Shown here in pieces: positions 26,909 through 36,700 of a DNA stretch of 64,000 nt. The DNA is from CAVYXZ01 sp965223835 (GTDB lineage Bacteria > Chloroflexota > Anaerolineae > Aggregatilineales > Phototrophicaceae), in NCBI GenBank assembly GCA_965223835.1, contig CBDCXQ010000001.1, positions 2,418,001-2,482,000 on the forward strand. Reading direction: 5' to 3'. Numbering within the stretch: the first letter of the stretch is position 1; each line of letters begins with the position of its first letter. The translations under genes were made by a program, and so were the position numbers. The notes under the pieces are model-generated. The model searched no databases and was not told the DNA's origin. It worked only from the letters and a program-made list of their open reading frames with translations.

Positions 26909-27955
26909 ATGGAAGCCCTTGTTAAATATGACAGTCGCGATCATGCGGTTGAAGTCCGCGACATTCCCGAACCACCAGCCCCTGGACCCGATGAAGTCAT
27001 TATTGAAGTCAAAGCAGCCGGAGTATGTGGTAGCGACCTGCACATGTGGCACGAGAACCATAGCTGGGAGATCAAGCTACCACTGGTGCTCGGCCACGAG
27101 TTCTGCGGCGTCGTTGCCGATGTTGGGGCAAACATTGCGGGCTTTAGGGTCGGTGATCGAGTCGCCTGTGAAACAGCGGCGCAGGTCTGCAATCAATGTG
27201 GTTATTGCTTGAGCGGTAACTATAATCTATGCCCGAATCGGTTGGGTTATGGCGCACTGGCCGATGGCGCATTCACCCGCTATGTCACCGCTCGTCCGCA
27301 AATCCTGCATCATATCCCGGACAATGTTCCCTTTGAACATGCCGCCCTAACTGAGCCAATTTGCGTGGCTTACAACGCGCTGGTAGAGAAAACTACCGCC
27401 ATGAAACCCGGCGATACCGTCGTTATTCAGGGACCGGGACCCATCGGGATTATGGCGCTGCTGGTTACTAAGCTACGGGGAGCCAGCACAATTATTATGC
27501 TGGGCACTGATCGCGATCAAAATCGCCTGGATGTTGCTGCTGAATTGGGTGCGCATCACACGCTGAACATTCAACGCGATGATCCGGTCGAATTGGTTCA
27601 ATCATTGGGCGATAGCTTTGGGGCCGACCTGGTGGTTGATTGCACCGGGGTAAGTGCGGCACTTCAACAGGGCATGGAGATGGTCCGCCCCAATGGTATC
27701 ATCACCAAAATTGGTTGGGGGCCGCAGCCGCTGAATTTCAGTTTAGACCCACTTGTCGCCAAAGCCGCCACGCTCCAGGGCACGTTTAGCCACACCTATA
27801 CTACCTGGGAACGGGTGCTGGGCTTGCTGAGTTCCGGCCAGATTAATCTGGAGCCAGTCATCGGCGGCTTATATGACCTCGACAACTGGGAAACTGCATT
27901 TTCACGTATGGATGCCGGCGATAATGTCAAGTCGGTACTTACATTCAGCAACTGA
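26909..27955 (+). CDS. Zinc-dependent medium-chain dehydrogenase (sorbitol/threonine dehydrogenase-like)
   Basis: A 348-residue MDR-superfamily alcohol dehydrogenase. Catalytic zinc ligands are visible in AAGVCGSDLHMW and LGHEFCGVV; the structural zinc site appears as CNQCGYCLSGNYNLC. The Rossmann fold shows GPGPIGIMAL. This arrangement is typical of sorbitol, L-iditol and threonine dehydrogenases, which oxidise a polyol or sugar alcohol with NAD. It sits between a TIM-barrel isomerase (3-base gap) and an HPS-like enzyme, which fits oxidation of a sugar or sugar acid followed by isomerisation or cleavage. Substrate not determinable here. Confidence 0.9.
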   Translation: MEALVKYDSRDHAVEVRDIPEPPAPGPDEVIIEVKAAGVCGSDLHMWHENHSWEIKLPLVLGHEFCGVVADVGANIAGFRVGDRVACETAAQVCNQCGYCLSGNYNLCPNRLGYGALADGAFTRYVTARPQILHHIPDNVPFEHAALTEPICVAYNALVEKTTAMKPGDTVVIQGPGPIGIMALLVTKLRGASTIIMLGTDRDQNRLDVAAELGAHHTLNIQRDDPVELVQSLGDSFGADLVVDCTGVSAALQQGMEMVRPNGIITKIGWGPQPLNFSLDPLVAKAATLQGTFSHTYTTWERVLGLLSSGQINLEPVIGGLYDLDNWETAFSRMDAGDNVKSVLTFSN

Positions 27956-27967
27956 TTGGAACGTCGA

Positions 27968-28636
27968 ATGGAAGCTAAAATACAAATCTCGATTGATGTC
28001 ACCACGCTGGAAGAAGCATTAGCTTTAGCCCGGGGCGCAATCAACGCCGGGGTTGATTGGCTGGAAGTCGGCACCCCACTCATTCTGGCGGAAGGTTTAC
28101 ACGCAGTTCGCGCTTTTCACAACGAGTTCCCTGGCAAACCGATTGTTGTAGATCTCAAAACAATGGATGGTGCCGGCCTCGAGGCGGAGATGATGTTCAA
28201 GGCCGGCGGTGATATGGTCGTCGTGATGGGTCAGGCCCATGATGCGAGCATAATTGAGCAGGTCAAAATGGCAAAGCAATACAACGGCAAGGTGATGTGT
28301 GATGTCATGTTATGCCCGGACAAACCACGCCGGGCTCGCGAAGCCCAGGAAATGGGCGTTGATTATATCATCGTTCATACGGGCTTCGACGAACGCAATA
28401 TGATCCCTGGCCTCAGCCCGCTGGACGATCTGCCCGCTATTCTAGAAGCCGTCGATATTCCGGTGCAGGCCGTTGGCGGATTATCGGTTGACCAGGCCAT
28501 CGAGACTTTAGCAATGGGTGCAGAGATTGTCGTTTTCGGCGCACCACTGGTTATCAGCGGCACCGAATTTAAAGCTGCCGACCCTAATTTTGAGATTCAA
28601 TTACGTGATATTGTGCAACGTGTTCGCGACGCCTGA
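27968..28636 (+). CDS. 3-hexulose-6-phosphate synthase-like (OMPDC superfamily)
   Basis: A 222-residue TIM-barrel enzyme of the orotidine decarboxylase suprafamily. The landmark DLKTMDGAGLEAEMMFKAGGD carries the Asp-x-Lys-x2-Asp catalytic set, with GADIVVxxG-type strands and AVGGLSVDQA phosphate loop. The motif is closer to hexulose-phosphate synthase (DLKTMD) than to keto-gulonate phosphate decarboxylase (DxKIAD). The synthase joins formaldehyde to ribulose 5-phosphate. The usual partner, 6-phospho-3-hexuloisomerase, is not adjacent, so a decarboxylase or aldolase role on another keto-sugar phosphate is possible. The ATG at 27968 is preferred over the TTG 12 bases earlier. The end abuts the convergent ABC exporter gene. 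Confidence 0.8.
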   Translation: MEAKIQISIDVTTLEEALALARGAINAGVDWLEVGTPLILAEGLHAVRAFHNEFPGKPIVVDLKTMDGAGLEAEMMFKAGGDMVVVMGQAHDASIIEQVKMAKQYNGKVMCDVMLCPDKPRRAREAQEMGVDYIIVHTGFDERNMIPGLSPLDDLPAILEAVDIPVQAVGGLSVDQAIETLAMGAEIVVFGAPLVISGTEFKAADPNFEIQLRDIVQRVRDA

Positions 28637-30433
28637 TCAATCACCGACTGCAGGCAAACGTTCACCGGTCTGAACCCGCCACAACGCCGCATAGAGGCCA
28701 CCGCGACCCACGAGTTCGTCATGGTGGCCCTGTTCGCTTACCTCGCCGTTTTCCAGCACCACGATCTGATCGGCGTTGCGAACTGTAGACAACCGGTGCG
28801 CAATCACAATTGTCGTGCGCCCCACTGTAATGCGTTCCATCGAACGTTGAATAGCAGCTTCGGTTTCGTTATCAACCGACGATGTGGCCTCATCCAAAAT
28901 GAGGATTGGCGGATCTTTCAGAACCGCCCGCGCAATAGAAATCCGCTGCCGCTGTCCACCGGAGAGCTTCTGCCCACGCTCTCCGACAATGGTGTCATAA
29001 CCTTGTGGCAAATCCATAATAAACTCATGCGCCTCAGCAATTTTAGCTGCCGCAACGATCTGGTCAAATGAGGCATCGAATGTGCCATAGGTGATGTTCT
29101 CGCGCACAGTACCATGAAACAGAAAAACATCCTGACTCACCAACCCGATGCTACGGCGCAGATCCTCCAGTCGCAAGTCCCGAATATCGTGACCATCCAG
29201 GCAAATGCGCCCCCGTGACACATCATAAAAGCGCAACATCAACTTCACGATGGTGCTCTTCCCGGCCCCGGTCGCACCCACAATCGCTATGGTATCGCCT
29301 GCCGGAATCCGCATTGACAGATGTTTTATCACATGCTGACCACCCTTGTAAGTGAATCCCACCTGTTCGAATTCAACCTCACCGCGAACCGAGACTGACG
29401 GGAGCATTTGATCGCCACTGACAACCTGGGCCTCAATATCCAGCAGACCAAAAATACGGGTTGATGAAGCCATCGCCCGCTGATACATATCAAACGTCTC
29501 GCCCAGGCGCGTCAAAGGCCACAACAAACGCTGGGTCATAAACACCATGACACTATACAACGCGATATTGAGTTCGCCACTGATGGTGATTTGTCCACCA
29601 AAATACAGGATCGCAATAAACCCGAAAACAATCGCCATCCGAATCAAAGGGACAAACGCGGCGCTCAGTCGAATCGCCCGCCGGTTATATTCGCGGTACA
29701 GGTCACTTTCATGGCGGATGCGCCCAACCTCATGCTCTTCAGCCGTAAAGCTTTTTATCGTACCAATACCGCCCAGGTTATTCGCCAATTGACTATTGAG
29801 AATCCCGACCTGCTGGCGTACCGCTGCATAGCGCGTCGCGAGTTTGCGTTGGAACCAGACTGACCCCCAAACAATCACTGGCATTGGCAGTAACGCTAAC
29901 CAGGCAACTTCCGGCGCAATCGCAAAAAATAAACCACCAATCACGATCACCGTCGTGATAATCTGGATGAGGTCATTTGCGCCAACATCCAGAAAGCGTT
30001 CGAGCTGGTTAATATCATCGTTCAGCACCGACAATAAGCCGCCGGTACTTTGATCCTCAAAATAAGCGAGTTCCAACCCCTGCACGTGCTGGTAAGTTTC
30101 AATCCGCAAATCATGTTCAATCAATTGCGATAGATTGCGCCAGTATACGTGTTGGATGTAATCGAAGGTCGATTCGAAAATCCAGATGACCAGCGTTAAC
30201 ACGGCGAGCGCGATGAGCTGCAATTGCAGATCGAGAATACCGAGGTCAGCCAGGAAGGACGTCTCACGCCGCACCACAACATCAACCGCTGCGCCAATGA
30301 GCATCGGCGGCATGATGTCAAACACCTTGTTGAGGATGGAAACCACAACTGCCATGATGACCCGTCCGCGATAATGACGAGTGTATTTCAGGAGGCGTGC
30401 GAGCGGATGCGCTTTGGGCGTTTTGTTTTCCAT
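28637..30433 (-). CDS. ABC exporter, fused permease and ATPase
   Basis: A 598-residue half-transporter of the MsbA/multidrug type. Six membrane helices occupy about 22-310, followed by an ATPase domain with Walker [10 protein letters not shown], signature LSGGQRQR, Walker [13 protein letters not shown] and H-loop [11 protein letters not shown]. All active-site residues are canonical, so it could function as a homodimer. Substrate is unknown. It follows the sulfatase gene on the same strand, 85 bases downstream, with a hairpin and an A/T-rich stretch between them, so it probably has its own promoter. It converges on the HPS-like gene with no gap. Confidence 0.9.
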   Translation of the reverse strand: MENKTPKAHPLARLLKYTRHYRGRVIMAVVVSILNKVFDIMPPMLIGAAVDVVVRRETSFLADLGILDLQLQLIALAVLTLVIWIFESTFDYIQHVYWRNLSQLIEHDLRIETYQHVQGLELAYFEDQSTGGLLSVLNDDINQLERFLDVGANDLIQIITTVIVIGGLFFAIAPEVAWLALLPMPVIVWGSVWFQRKLATRYAAVRQQVGILNSQLANNLGGIGTIKSFTAEEHEVGRIRHESDLYREYNRRAIRLSAAFVPLIRMAIVFGFIAILYFGGQITISGELNIALYSVMVFMTQRLLWPLTRLGETFDMYQRAMASSTRIFGLLDIEAQVVSGDQMLPSVSVRGEVEFEQVGFTYKGGQHVIKHLSMRIPAGDTIAIVGATGAGKSTIVKLMLRFYDVSRGRICLDGHDIRDLRLEDLRRSIGLVSQDVFLFHGTVRENITYGTFDASFDQIVAAAKIAEAHEFIMDLPQGYDTIVGERGQKLSGGQRQRISIARAVLKDPPILILDEATSSVDNETEAAIQRSMERITVGRTTIVIAHRLSTVRNADQIVVLENGEVSEQGHHDELVGRGGLYAALWRVQTGERLPAVGD

Positions 30434-30491
30434 ATGAAGTTACTTTTTCTGCTGTAAATGATTGGCAGTCTGAATTGTATCATGCGACTAT

Positions 30492-30512
30492 GAGTCCAAT
30501 TTTCTTGGACTC
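30492..30512 (-). terminator. Hairpin after the sulfatase gene
   Basis: Perfect 8-bp stem GAGTCCAA/TTGGACTC with a five-base loop, six bases after the sulfatase stop on the minus strand. A T-run is lacking, so termination is possible but not certain; it marks the likely end of the BMP operon. Confidence 0.4.
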
Positions 30513-30518
30513 GCGTAA

Positions 30519-31997
30519 TCAATTACGCTGGTCGGTCTCCCAGGGTACATTGTCGCTGGTCTCAATCAAAAAACGGATTAAGCGCTCACGCAGGTCTGCC
30601 TTTACATCACTCAACCCAGGATCATTGATGCGATTGTGCTGTTCACCGGGATCGTTGCGGAGGTCATACAATTCATCTTGTTCGTAAAGCCGGTACACAT
30701 ACTTGTAATCCTGTGTGCGACACATCGTCGCTTTGGTATGCTCCGGGCCATCATCCTGCTGCTGCCATTGCAAACGCGGCCAATACAATCCCTCTGGCCC
30801 CATCTTGCTTTCTAATTCCATTGCCTGACGTTCGCCATACATGCGCCCACCCTGGCAAAACACCGCATCTCGATGGTGAGTCGTTTTGCCAGCGATCAAT
30901 GGCAGCAAAGAGCGACCAAAATGTGTGTGCTTCGGACCAATTTTTGTCAACGCCTCTACTGTCGCTGGGAAGTCAATTAACTCAACTAACGCATCGCGCA
31001 CACCCGGTTTAACTTGATGCCCAGCAGGCAACTTACACATGAATGGCACTCGTGTCAGGCAGTCTTCAAATGTGTTTTGCGTTTTCTCGACCAACCCATA
31101 ATCACCCGTGAAGTCACCATGATCGGAGAACATGAAAACTGCCGTATAGTCATACATTTCAGTTTCACGAAGCGCATCCATTAACATGCCGAACTGCGTA
31201 TCAACTCGCGCGCACATGCCATAATAGGTTGCGCGCAACTCAGTCCAGCGATCCTCAGTCCAACCAGTTAGATTTTGCTGGTCGTAAATGCCCTTGAGCA
31301 AACTGGGCTTATCTGACCAATCGTCTGGTGCGGGAATCCGGTCAGGAATCAGTTCCCGATCAATCATGTTGTACCAGGGGTCTTCAACAGCATACGGTGG
31401 GTGAGGATAGCTAATTGGCAGGTAAATACACAGTGGTTGATCTGGCGGCGCATTATGAATCAAATCGATTGCGCCCTCAACCATAGCCCAATCCCGATCA
31501 TAGATGTGATGATCTTTCTCGGCTTTGGGGAGTTGCCCAACATAAAAAGAATAAAAGTTATCGCCATCCGGTTCACCACGCCAATCACCGGATGTATGCA
31601 AATTAGCGCGCAGGGGGCGTTCTGGCGTATCCGGTGGAACATATTTCACATCACAATAATCATCATAGCCATTCTGTGCCGGAACCACATCGTTTTTCCC
31701 ACCCCACCAGACAAAATAGCCTGCGTCCTTAAGCGTCTTCAACAACATTGGTTCATCAGGTCGCAACATATGAAACATGGTGCGATGACCGCGTGTATGG
31801 GGATACCATCCCGTCATGAACGAACACCGGCTGGGCGTACACACCGGATTCTGGCAGAATGCATTTCGAAATGACACCATATCCGTTTGGACAGCGCGGT
31901 CAAGATTCGGCGTCACGGCTGCAGGATTACCCATGTGTCCCATCACATCACCGCGCCACTGGTCCGGGTTAAAAATGATAATATGCGGTTGTGTCAT
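30519..31997 (-). CDS. Sulfatase (S1 arylsulfatase family)
   Basis: A 492-residue alkaline-phosphatase-fold sulfatase. The formylglycine motif is CTPSRCSFMTG near residue 55, where the cysteine would be converted by an FGE or anaerobic maturase; no such maturase is in the window. The metal site continues with SDHGDFTGDYG around residue 300 and the C-terminal KYVYRLYEQDELYDLRNDP typical of sulfatases. No signal peptide is seen, so the enzyme is probably cytoplasmic. AGGTG lies six bases before the ATG at 31997. It ends the operon of the BMP importer and Rieske oxygenase, suggesting that the imported compound carries a sulfate ester. Members can also act on phosphonate or phosphate esters. Confidence 0.88.
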   Translation of the reverse strand: MTQPHIIIFNPDQWRGDVMGHMGNPAAVTPNLDRAVQTDMVSFRNAFCQNPVCTPSRCSFMTGWYPHTRGHRTMFHMLRPDEPMLLKTLKDAGYFVWWGGKNDVVPAQNGYDDYCDVKYVPPDTPERPLRANLHTSGDWRGEPDGDNFYSFYVGQLPKAEKDHHIYDRDWAMVEGAIDLIHNAPPDQPLCIYLPISYPHPPYAVEDPWYNMIDRELIPDRIPAPDDWSDKPSLLKGIYDQQNLTGWTEDRWTELRATYYGMCARVDTQFGMLMDALRETEMYDYTAVFMFSDHGDFTGDYGLVEKTQNTFEDCLTRVPFMCKLPAGHQVKPGVRDALVELIDFPATVEALTKIGPKHTHFGRSLLPLIAGKTTHHRDAVFCQGGRMYGERQAMELESKMGPEGLYWPRLQWQQQDDGPEHTKATMCRTQDYKYVYRLYEQDELYDLRNDPGEQHNRINDPGLSDVKADLRERLIRFLIETSDNVPWETDQRN

Positions 31998-32023
31998 CAA
32001 TTACACCTGCCCGTAAAAATTCT

Positions 32024-33043
32024 TTATTCAACTTCGAAGGTTGTCCCCAGCGCTTTCGGCGGATCAGACCGCAAAAACGAACGCATTCGCCGCTGCACCG
32101 GCCCCGGCATAACTTGTAATAGACGCTCAATGGTACCGCTGCTCACCAACAAAAGTGTCACAATCAGCAGTATCCAGGGCAAGCCGTTGAGCAGCACAAA
32201 ATTAAACTCAATCGTCTGACCTAACAATTCCAACCCATTCTTTTGGATGTCTGACGAAATAGCCCGGAGCGCGGCGAATAAATAGGCACCCAGCACAACT
32301 CGGAACGGATGCCAGCCACCAAAGATCACTATCGCCAGTGCAATCCAGCCATCACCGCGCATCGCCGGTGGATTTGACCAACCAGGTTTAAAATGCAGCG
32401 AATACGCCGCCCCCGCTAAACCAATCAGCGCGCCGCCAATAATCGTATAGATATAGCGTAATCGGTTGACATTGGTGCCACGCGCAAACGCCGCTTCGGG
32501 CCGTTCGCCCACTGCCCGCTGCGCCATGCCAGGCCGCGTTCGAAACATCCAGAACCACACACCAACGACCAATATATAACTGAAATAAACCAAAATATTG
32601 TGATCGAAGAAAATCGGCCCAACAACCGGGATTTGATCGAGAAATGGAATCGGCCACCGGGGCACCTGAGGACCGGGGATGCGCGTGTATTCCTGCCCAA
32701 AAAACTGTGCCAGGTCCGCGCCTAACAGGGTCAAGACAAAACCAATAGCAACTTGATCTTGTCGTAGCTCGATGCTAGAAAATGCAACGATAAGGGCGGC
32801 AAGGGCACCGGCAAGCATCGCCACCAGCAAACCCGCAATCAGCGCCAGAGCTTCGTTATCGGTAGCATTCTGTACAGTTAACCCGGCAACAAATCCGGCC
32901 ATCGCTGCTAGCACAATGCTGCCATCCACCGAGAGATTAATGACTCCCGCTCGTTCATTAATGGTCTCGCCAATACTGGCAATAACCAATGGCGTTGCAT
33001 TGGCAACCACGCGGCTCAGGGTATTGAGCAATTCTTCGTTCAT
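32024..33043 (-). CDS. ABC transporter permease (BMP-type, NupQ-like)
   Basis: A 339-residue integral membrane permease with about nine to ten hydrophobic segments, of the simple-sugar/nucleoside branched-chain-like family. The N-terminal signature INERAGVINLSVDG matches permeases of BMP-family nucleoside importers (YufQ/NupQ). Its start overlaps the stop of the other permease (ATGA). It would pair with that permease, the double ATPase and the BMP binding protein. Substrates in this family are usually nucleosides or related purine compounds. The sulfatase gene starts 26 bases after its end. Confidence 0.9.
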   Translation of the reverse strand: MNEELLNTLSRVVANATPLVIASIGETINERAGVINLSVDGSIVLAAMAGFVAGLTVQNATDNEALALIAGLLVAMLAGALAALIVAFSSIELRQDQVAIGFVLTLLGADLAQFFGQEYTRIPGPQVPRWPIPFLDQIPVVGPIFFDHNILVYFSYILVVGVWFWMFRTRPGMAQRAVGERPEAAFARGTNVNRLRYIYTIIGGALIGLAGAAYSLHFKPGWSNPPAMRGDGWIALAIVIFGGWHPFRVVLGAYLFAALRAISSDIQKNGLELLGQTIEFNFVLLNGLPWILLIVTLLLVSSGTIERLLQVMPGPVQRRMRSFLRSDPPKALGTTFEVE

Positions 33044-34158
33044 TGTGCCACTACCTGTTCATCGGCTGGCACAACATCATGCATCTGCTGTTGCTTCCGT
33101 CGGCCAGGCACAAAACGAAACGAACCCGCTTCAACCCGCTGGCGCAAACCACTCATCAGCAAAAAAAGCAACACCAGTGTGCCCTGCAATACCCCTGCTA
33201 ATGATGCATCCAACTGTAACGAGACTCGCAGGCGAGTGCTGCCTGCTAGAATCGCCGCAAACACAAAGGTAATGATCGGAATCCAGAGTGCCCGCATCGA
33301 CGATAACATGACAACCAGCAGCGCAAGAAAACCGATCCCCCCTGCCGCCAGTGGACGGAAACTGCCGTAGGTAAACAGCACACGATATGATCCCGCCATT
33401 CCTGCCAGTGCGCCACAAACCAAAAAGGCACTCATCGCGACAATACTGGTTGGCACACCCAACAATAGCGCCGATCGTGCGTTCTTACCGGTTGCCTTGA
33501 GTTGTAACCCCCAGCGGGTCTGGTTTAACACTAGCGGCACAAGGATGACCGCAAATCCAGTTAGAATTAGCGCCAAGAGACTCACCGGGAAGTCATCCGA
33601 GATACTCGGCAATAGCGCCATCGGCTCAAACGGAGCGGTTGATTGCGCACTGCCACCTTCCGGATGCCAGGGGCCAGCGATGAGATAGATCGCCCAAACC
33701 CCGGCCAACGAATTCAGGGCCATTCCGCCAAAAATCTCGTTTACACCGAGCCAGACTTTCAACACTCCGGCAATACCTGCCCAGAACATACCGCCCAGAA
33801 TCGCCAGCAGGATTTCGATTATTATCAATAACGGCGCTAAGTTTTCGGGCAAGCTAATAAATTGCGCCCCCCAGCTGGCAAACAATGCCCCCGCCAAAAT
33901 TTGTCCTTCAATTCCAATATTCCAAAGACCCGCCCGAAACGCCACGAGCAAGCCCATACAAGCCAGCGTCAGCGGAATCCAGAAATTGAGCACACCGGCA
34001 ACCGCGTTGCTATTGCGAAATGCGCCCTCCCAAATTTTCTCCAGCACCTCAACCGGGTCACGCCCCACCGAAAACACCAGCAACGCGCCAATCACCAGCG
34101 ACAGCAAAACCGGTAAGATCGTAAAAACAATTTGTAAACGTCGTGATTGGTTCTGCAT
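33040..34158 (-). CDS. ABC transporter permease (BMP-type, NupP-like)
   Basis: A 372-residue polytopic permease, the larger of the pair. It has about eight to ten hydrophobic segments and the family mark FRAGLWNIGIEGQILAG near residue 80, in place of the equivalent FRAGLFNIGxEGQ found in nucleoside importer permeases. The ATG at 34158 begins a short charged segment before the first helix; an upstream frame opens with TTG at 34167. It lies 11 bases after the ATPase gene and overlaps the next permease by four bases. Both permeases should form the membrane channel of one importer. Confidence 0.9.
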   Translation of the reverse strand: MQNQSRRLQIVFTILPVLLSLVIGALLVFSVGRDPVEVLEKIWEGAFRNSNAVAGVLNFWIPLTLACMGLLVAFRAGLWNIGIEGQILAGALFASWGAQFISLPENLAPLLIIIEILLAILGGMFWAGIAGVLKVWLGVNEIFGGMALNSLAGVWAIYLIAGPWHPEGGSAQSTAPFEPMALLPSISDDFPVSLLALILTGFAVILVPLVLNQTRWGLQLKATGKNARSALLLGVPTSIVAMSAFLVCGALAGMAGSYRVLFTYGSFRPLAAGGIGFLALLVVMLSSMRALWIPIITFVFAAILAGSTRLRVSLQLDASLAGVLQGTLVLLFLLMSGLRQRVEAGSFRFVPGRRKQQQMHDVVPADEQVVAQ

Positions 34159-34169
34159 AACGGGCAAGC

Positions 34170-35666
34170 CTAGTGAAATTCACCACCAATAAAATGGCCC
34201 AACTGATCAATTGTTGTTCCGGTGACATTGGTCACAACATGAACCTGACCCGCGTAGAATACCAGAATACGGTCACTATATGCCACCAATTCATCCAGCT
34301 CAGGGGAGCTAAATACAATAGATGTGCCGCGTTCGCGTCGCTCCAACAACTGTTCCCAAATCCATCGGGCCGAATCGACATCCAGACCGCGTGTCGGCTG
34401 TTCCAATACGAGCACCGAAGGAGTCGCTGGCAGCAATGCCATCAAAACCCGCTGCTGATTGCCCCCAGAAAGCTGCTCAATTTGGTCAGTTGCCCGGCCT
34501 CGCACATCGTAATGGTCTATTTGCTGGCTGGTATACTGTGCAACTTCCGCCCAGTCAATCACCGGTTCCTGTATGGATACGAGCGCCATGTGCTCGGTCA
34601 ATGTCATACCAGCGATCAAACCTTCCTCCAACCGGCCCGCAGCGCCAAACACGACACCGCTCTGCAAAAAACGACGATAGGCCTTATTGGTCAAGTCGGT
34701 GCCTTTGACGACAACCTGTCCATTCAAGATGGGATGCAAGCCGCACATCGCCCGCATAATCAATGATTGACCGCTACCATCTAGACCCGCCAGGCCAATT
34801 ACTTCACCGGACTGAACTTGCAGGTTAACACCAGCCATGTCCAACCGTTTGTCCCGCACATGAACCCCATCCAGCGCCAGGACTACCCCGCCAATCGTCG
34901 TATTTTGACGTATCTGCGGGGCCATCTCCTGGCCGAACATCATCTCGACTAAACGAGATTTCGTTTGCGACAAAATTGCGGGAGTCACGGTCTGTCTTTC
35001 CGGCATCGCCATACCCCCGACATGCCGACCAGACCGCAATACGATCACCTCATCACACAAAGCAATTACATCTTCTAACTTGTGCGAAACCAGCAAGACG
35101 ATCATGCCCTCATCCTGTGTCAACCGCCGCAATGCACTAAACAAAGTGTCCTTTTGCTCAGCAGAAATGCCAGTCGTCGGTTCATCGAGGATGAGTGTTT
35201 TTACCCCCAACGCCATGAGACGAACGATTTCAAGCTGCTGGCGCTGGGCAATACTCAGGCGATCAATCGGTGTCGCCGGGTCTAGCTCAAAACCAAATCT
35301 CAGCGCATAATCAGCAAGCTGTTCTTCAGCCCGTCGCCAGTCTGGAAGCAGGCCGCCACCGCGCCCATATATGAAATTCTCTAACACCGTAAATGCACCA
35401 ACATCCAGCGGATCCTGTTGCAACATCCCAATCCCTTGTTCAATCGCCGCCTCTGGGCCAACATAGTCAACCAGGCGCTCATCAATCAGAATGGAGCCGC
35501 TGTCAGCCGGTTGATAGCCGGATAGGATTTTCATCAGTGTCGATTTGCCCGCGCCATTTTCGCCCAGGATGCCAACAATTCGCCCTTGCGCAAACGTCAC
35601 ATTAATGTCGTTGTTGGCGTGGACCGGGCCAAATCGCTTGTGGATGTGTTGCAGCGTGATATTCAT
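34170..35666 (-). CDS. ABC transporter ATPase, duplicated (BMP/sugar importer type)
   Basis: A 498-residue protein with two ATPase domains, as in simple-sugar and nucleoside importers. The first has Walker A GENGAGKST and Walker B LILDEPTTG; the second has a family-typical altered Walker A (GLDGSGQS) with signature LSGGNQQR and VLEQPTRGLD. The ATG at 35666 overlaps the stop of the Rieske gene by four bases (ATGA), and GGA lies five bases upstream, so translation of importer ATPase and oxygenase is coupled. It powers the two permeases downstream. Confidence 0.93.
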   Translation of the reverse strand: MNITLQHIHKRFGPVHANNDINVTFAQGRIVGILGENGAGKSTLMKILSGYQPADSGSILIDERLVDYVGPEAAIEQGIGMLQQDPLDVGAFTVLENFIYGRGGGLLPDWRRAEEQLADYALRFGFELDPATPIDRLSIAQRQQLEIVRLMALGVKTLILDEPTTGISAEQKDTLFSALRRLTQDEGMIVLLVSHKLEDVIALCDEVIVLRSGRHVGGMAMPERQTVTPAILSQTKSRLVEMMFGQEMAPQIRQNTTIGGVVLALDGVHVRDKRLDMAGVNLQVQSGEVIGLAGLDGSGQSLIMRAMCGLHPILNGQVVVKGTDLTNKAYRRFLQSGVVFGAAGRLEEGLIAGMTLTEHMALVSIQEPVIDWAEVAQYTSQQIDHYDVRGRATDQIEQLSGGNQQRVLMALLPATPSVLVLEQPTRGLDVDSARWIWEQLLERRERGTSIVFSSPELDELVAYSDRILVFYAGQVHVVTNVTGTTIDQLGHFIGGEFH

Positions 35667-36631
35667 GAGGTTCCAAAGGTTAAGCCCAGGTCGTTCAACC
35701 AACGTCTGTAGGCGATAGCAGTTTTATCGGAACGCAGGTGAAGCTCATCTTGTAAGTCTAATGGCAACAATTCTGGACGCTGTGATTCAACGATGGGTAA
35801 ATCCTGTAACGCAATTTCATCTTGAAAAGCGCGTAACTCCGCTTCCGATTTATCGTAAGAATGGTTCATGACCATCCACATCCACATCAGACTGTGAACT
35901 TCGGCAATTGGCGTCACCATCAGTAAAATAGCGAACTGTGGTCCGGCAGTTTCCTTACGGAAATAGGCTACCAGCGGACGAAACACCCGGTAAGTATAAC
36001 GCACGACCTTGCTCTCACCCGTTCCGTCCGGGTTTGGTTGAAAAATATCAATATCTTTTGCCGTGACACCGTTTTCATCAGTGATGACTTCATAATCAGC
36101 GATTTCGGCATGGTCTCTTACACCAAGAATATTTTCATGAACAAATGGAAAATGCGCCACATCCAGGAAATTCTCAACCATACGCGGTCCCGCCGCATTG
36201 AATGTATAGGGACCGCATAAAATACGCCGGTAACTCGCATCTTCCCATTCCGGGAATGGTGGCAGCTTCGCCGGTGGCGTCCCCAAACAGACCCATACAA
36301 AGTCATAGAGGATACAGGCCTGATAGGTTGTCACCTGAGCCTTCGCCGGTGGTGTTTGCTCTGGATGCGCCGGAATACCAACACATTGCCCGGCACTGTT
36401 ATAGGTCCACCCATGATAGGCGCACATCAATGTCTCGCCTTGAATCTCGCCCAATGACAGGCGCGACCCACGATGAATGCATAGGTCCTTCCAGGCTAAT
36501 ACTTGATCGCCAGCCCGCCAGATGACAAGATCTTCATCAAGCAAACGTGCCCGCACCACACCCTCGGCATCAAGTTGTGACTCTGGAATCACTGCGTGCC
36601 AATCATTAATCAGTACTGGATCATCAATCAT
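35663..36631 (-). CDS. Rieske non-haem iron oxygenase, alpha subunit type
   Basis: A 322-residue Rieske oxygenase. The [2Fe-2S] ligands are Cys51-x-His53 (CIHRG) and Cys70-x2-His73 (CAYHGW). The mononuclear iron set is Asn154, Asp157, His160 and His165 in ENFLDVAHFPFVH. The size and motif fit monooxygenase-type members such as vanillate or dicamba O-demethylase and N-demethylases, rather than two-subunit ring-hydroxylating dioxygenases. These release formaldehyde from O- or N-methyl groups, or hydroxylate rings. No ferredoxin or reductase gene is adjacent. It lies inside the importer operon, between the binding protein and the ATPase, pointing to the imported compound as substrate. Start chosen at 36631, seven bases after GGAG; an ATG six bases earlier exists. 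Confidence 0.85.
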   Translation of the reverse strand: MIDDPVLINDWHAVIPESQLDAEGVVRARLLDEDLVIWRAGDQVLAWKDLCIHRGSRLSLGEIQGETLMCAYHGWTYNSAGQCVGIPAHPEQTPPAKAQVTTYQACILYDFVWVCLGTPPAKLPPFPEWEDASYRRILCGPYTFNAAGPRMVENFLDVAHFPFVHENILGVRDHAEIADYEVITDENGVTAKDIDIFQPNPDGTGESKVVRYTYRVFRPLVAYFRKETAGPQFAILLMVTPIAEVHSLMWMWMVMNHSYDKSEAELRAFQDEIALQDLPIVESQRPELLPLDLQDELHLRSDKTAIAYRRWLNDLGLTFGTS

Positions 36632-36644
36632 GTTCATGCTCCAG

Positions 36645-36679
36645 GCTAAAATGAAATGGGGTGTCAGGGTGACACCCCA
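36645..36679 (-). terminator. Intra-operon terminator-like hairpin after the BMP gene
   Basis: A perfect 10-bp stem TGGGGTGTCA/TGACACCCCA with a three-base loop (36657-36679) is followed on the minus strand by a T-rich stretch (TTTCATTTTAG). It sits 21 bases after the binding-protein stop and before the Rieske gene, a place where partial termination would make the binding protein more abundant than its permeases. Confidence 0.7.
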
Positions 36680-36700
36680 CTGATTACACGGAATAGTTGG

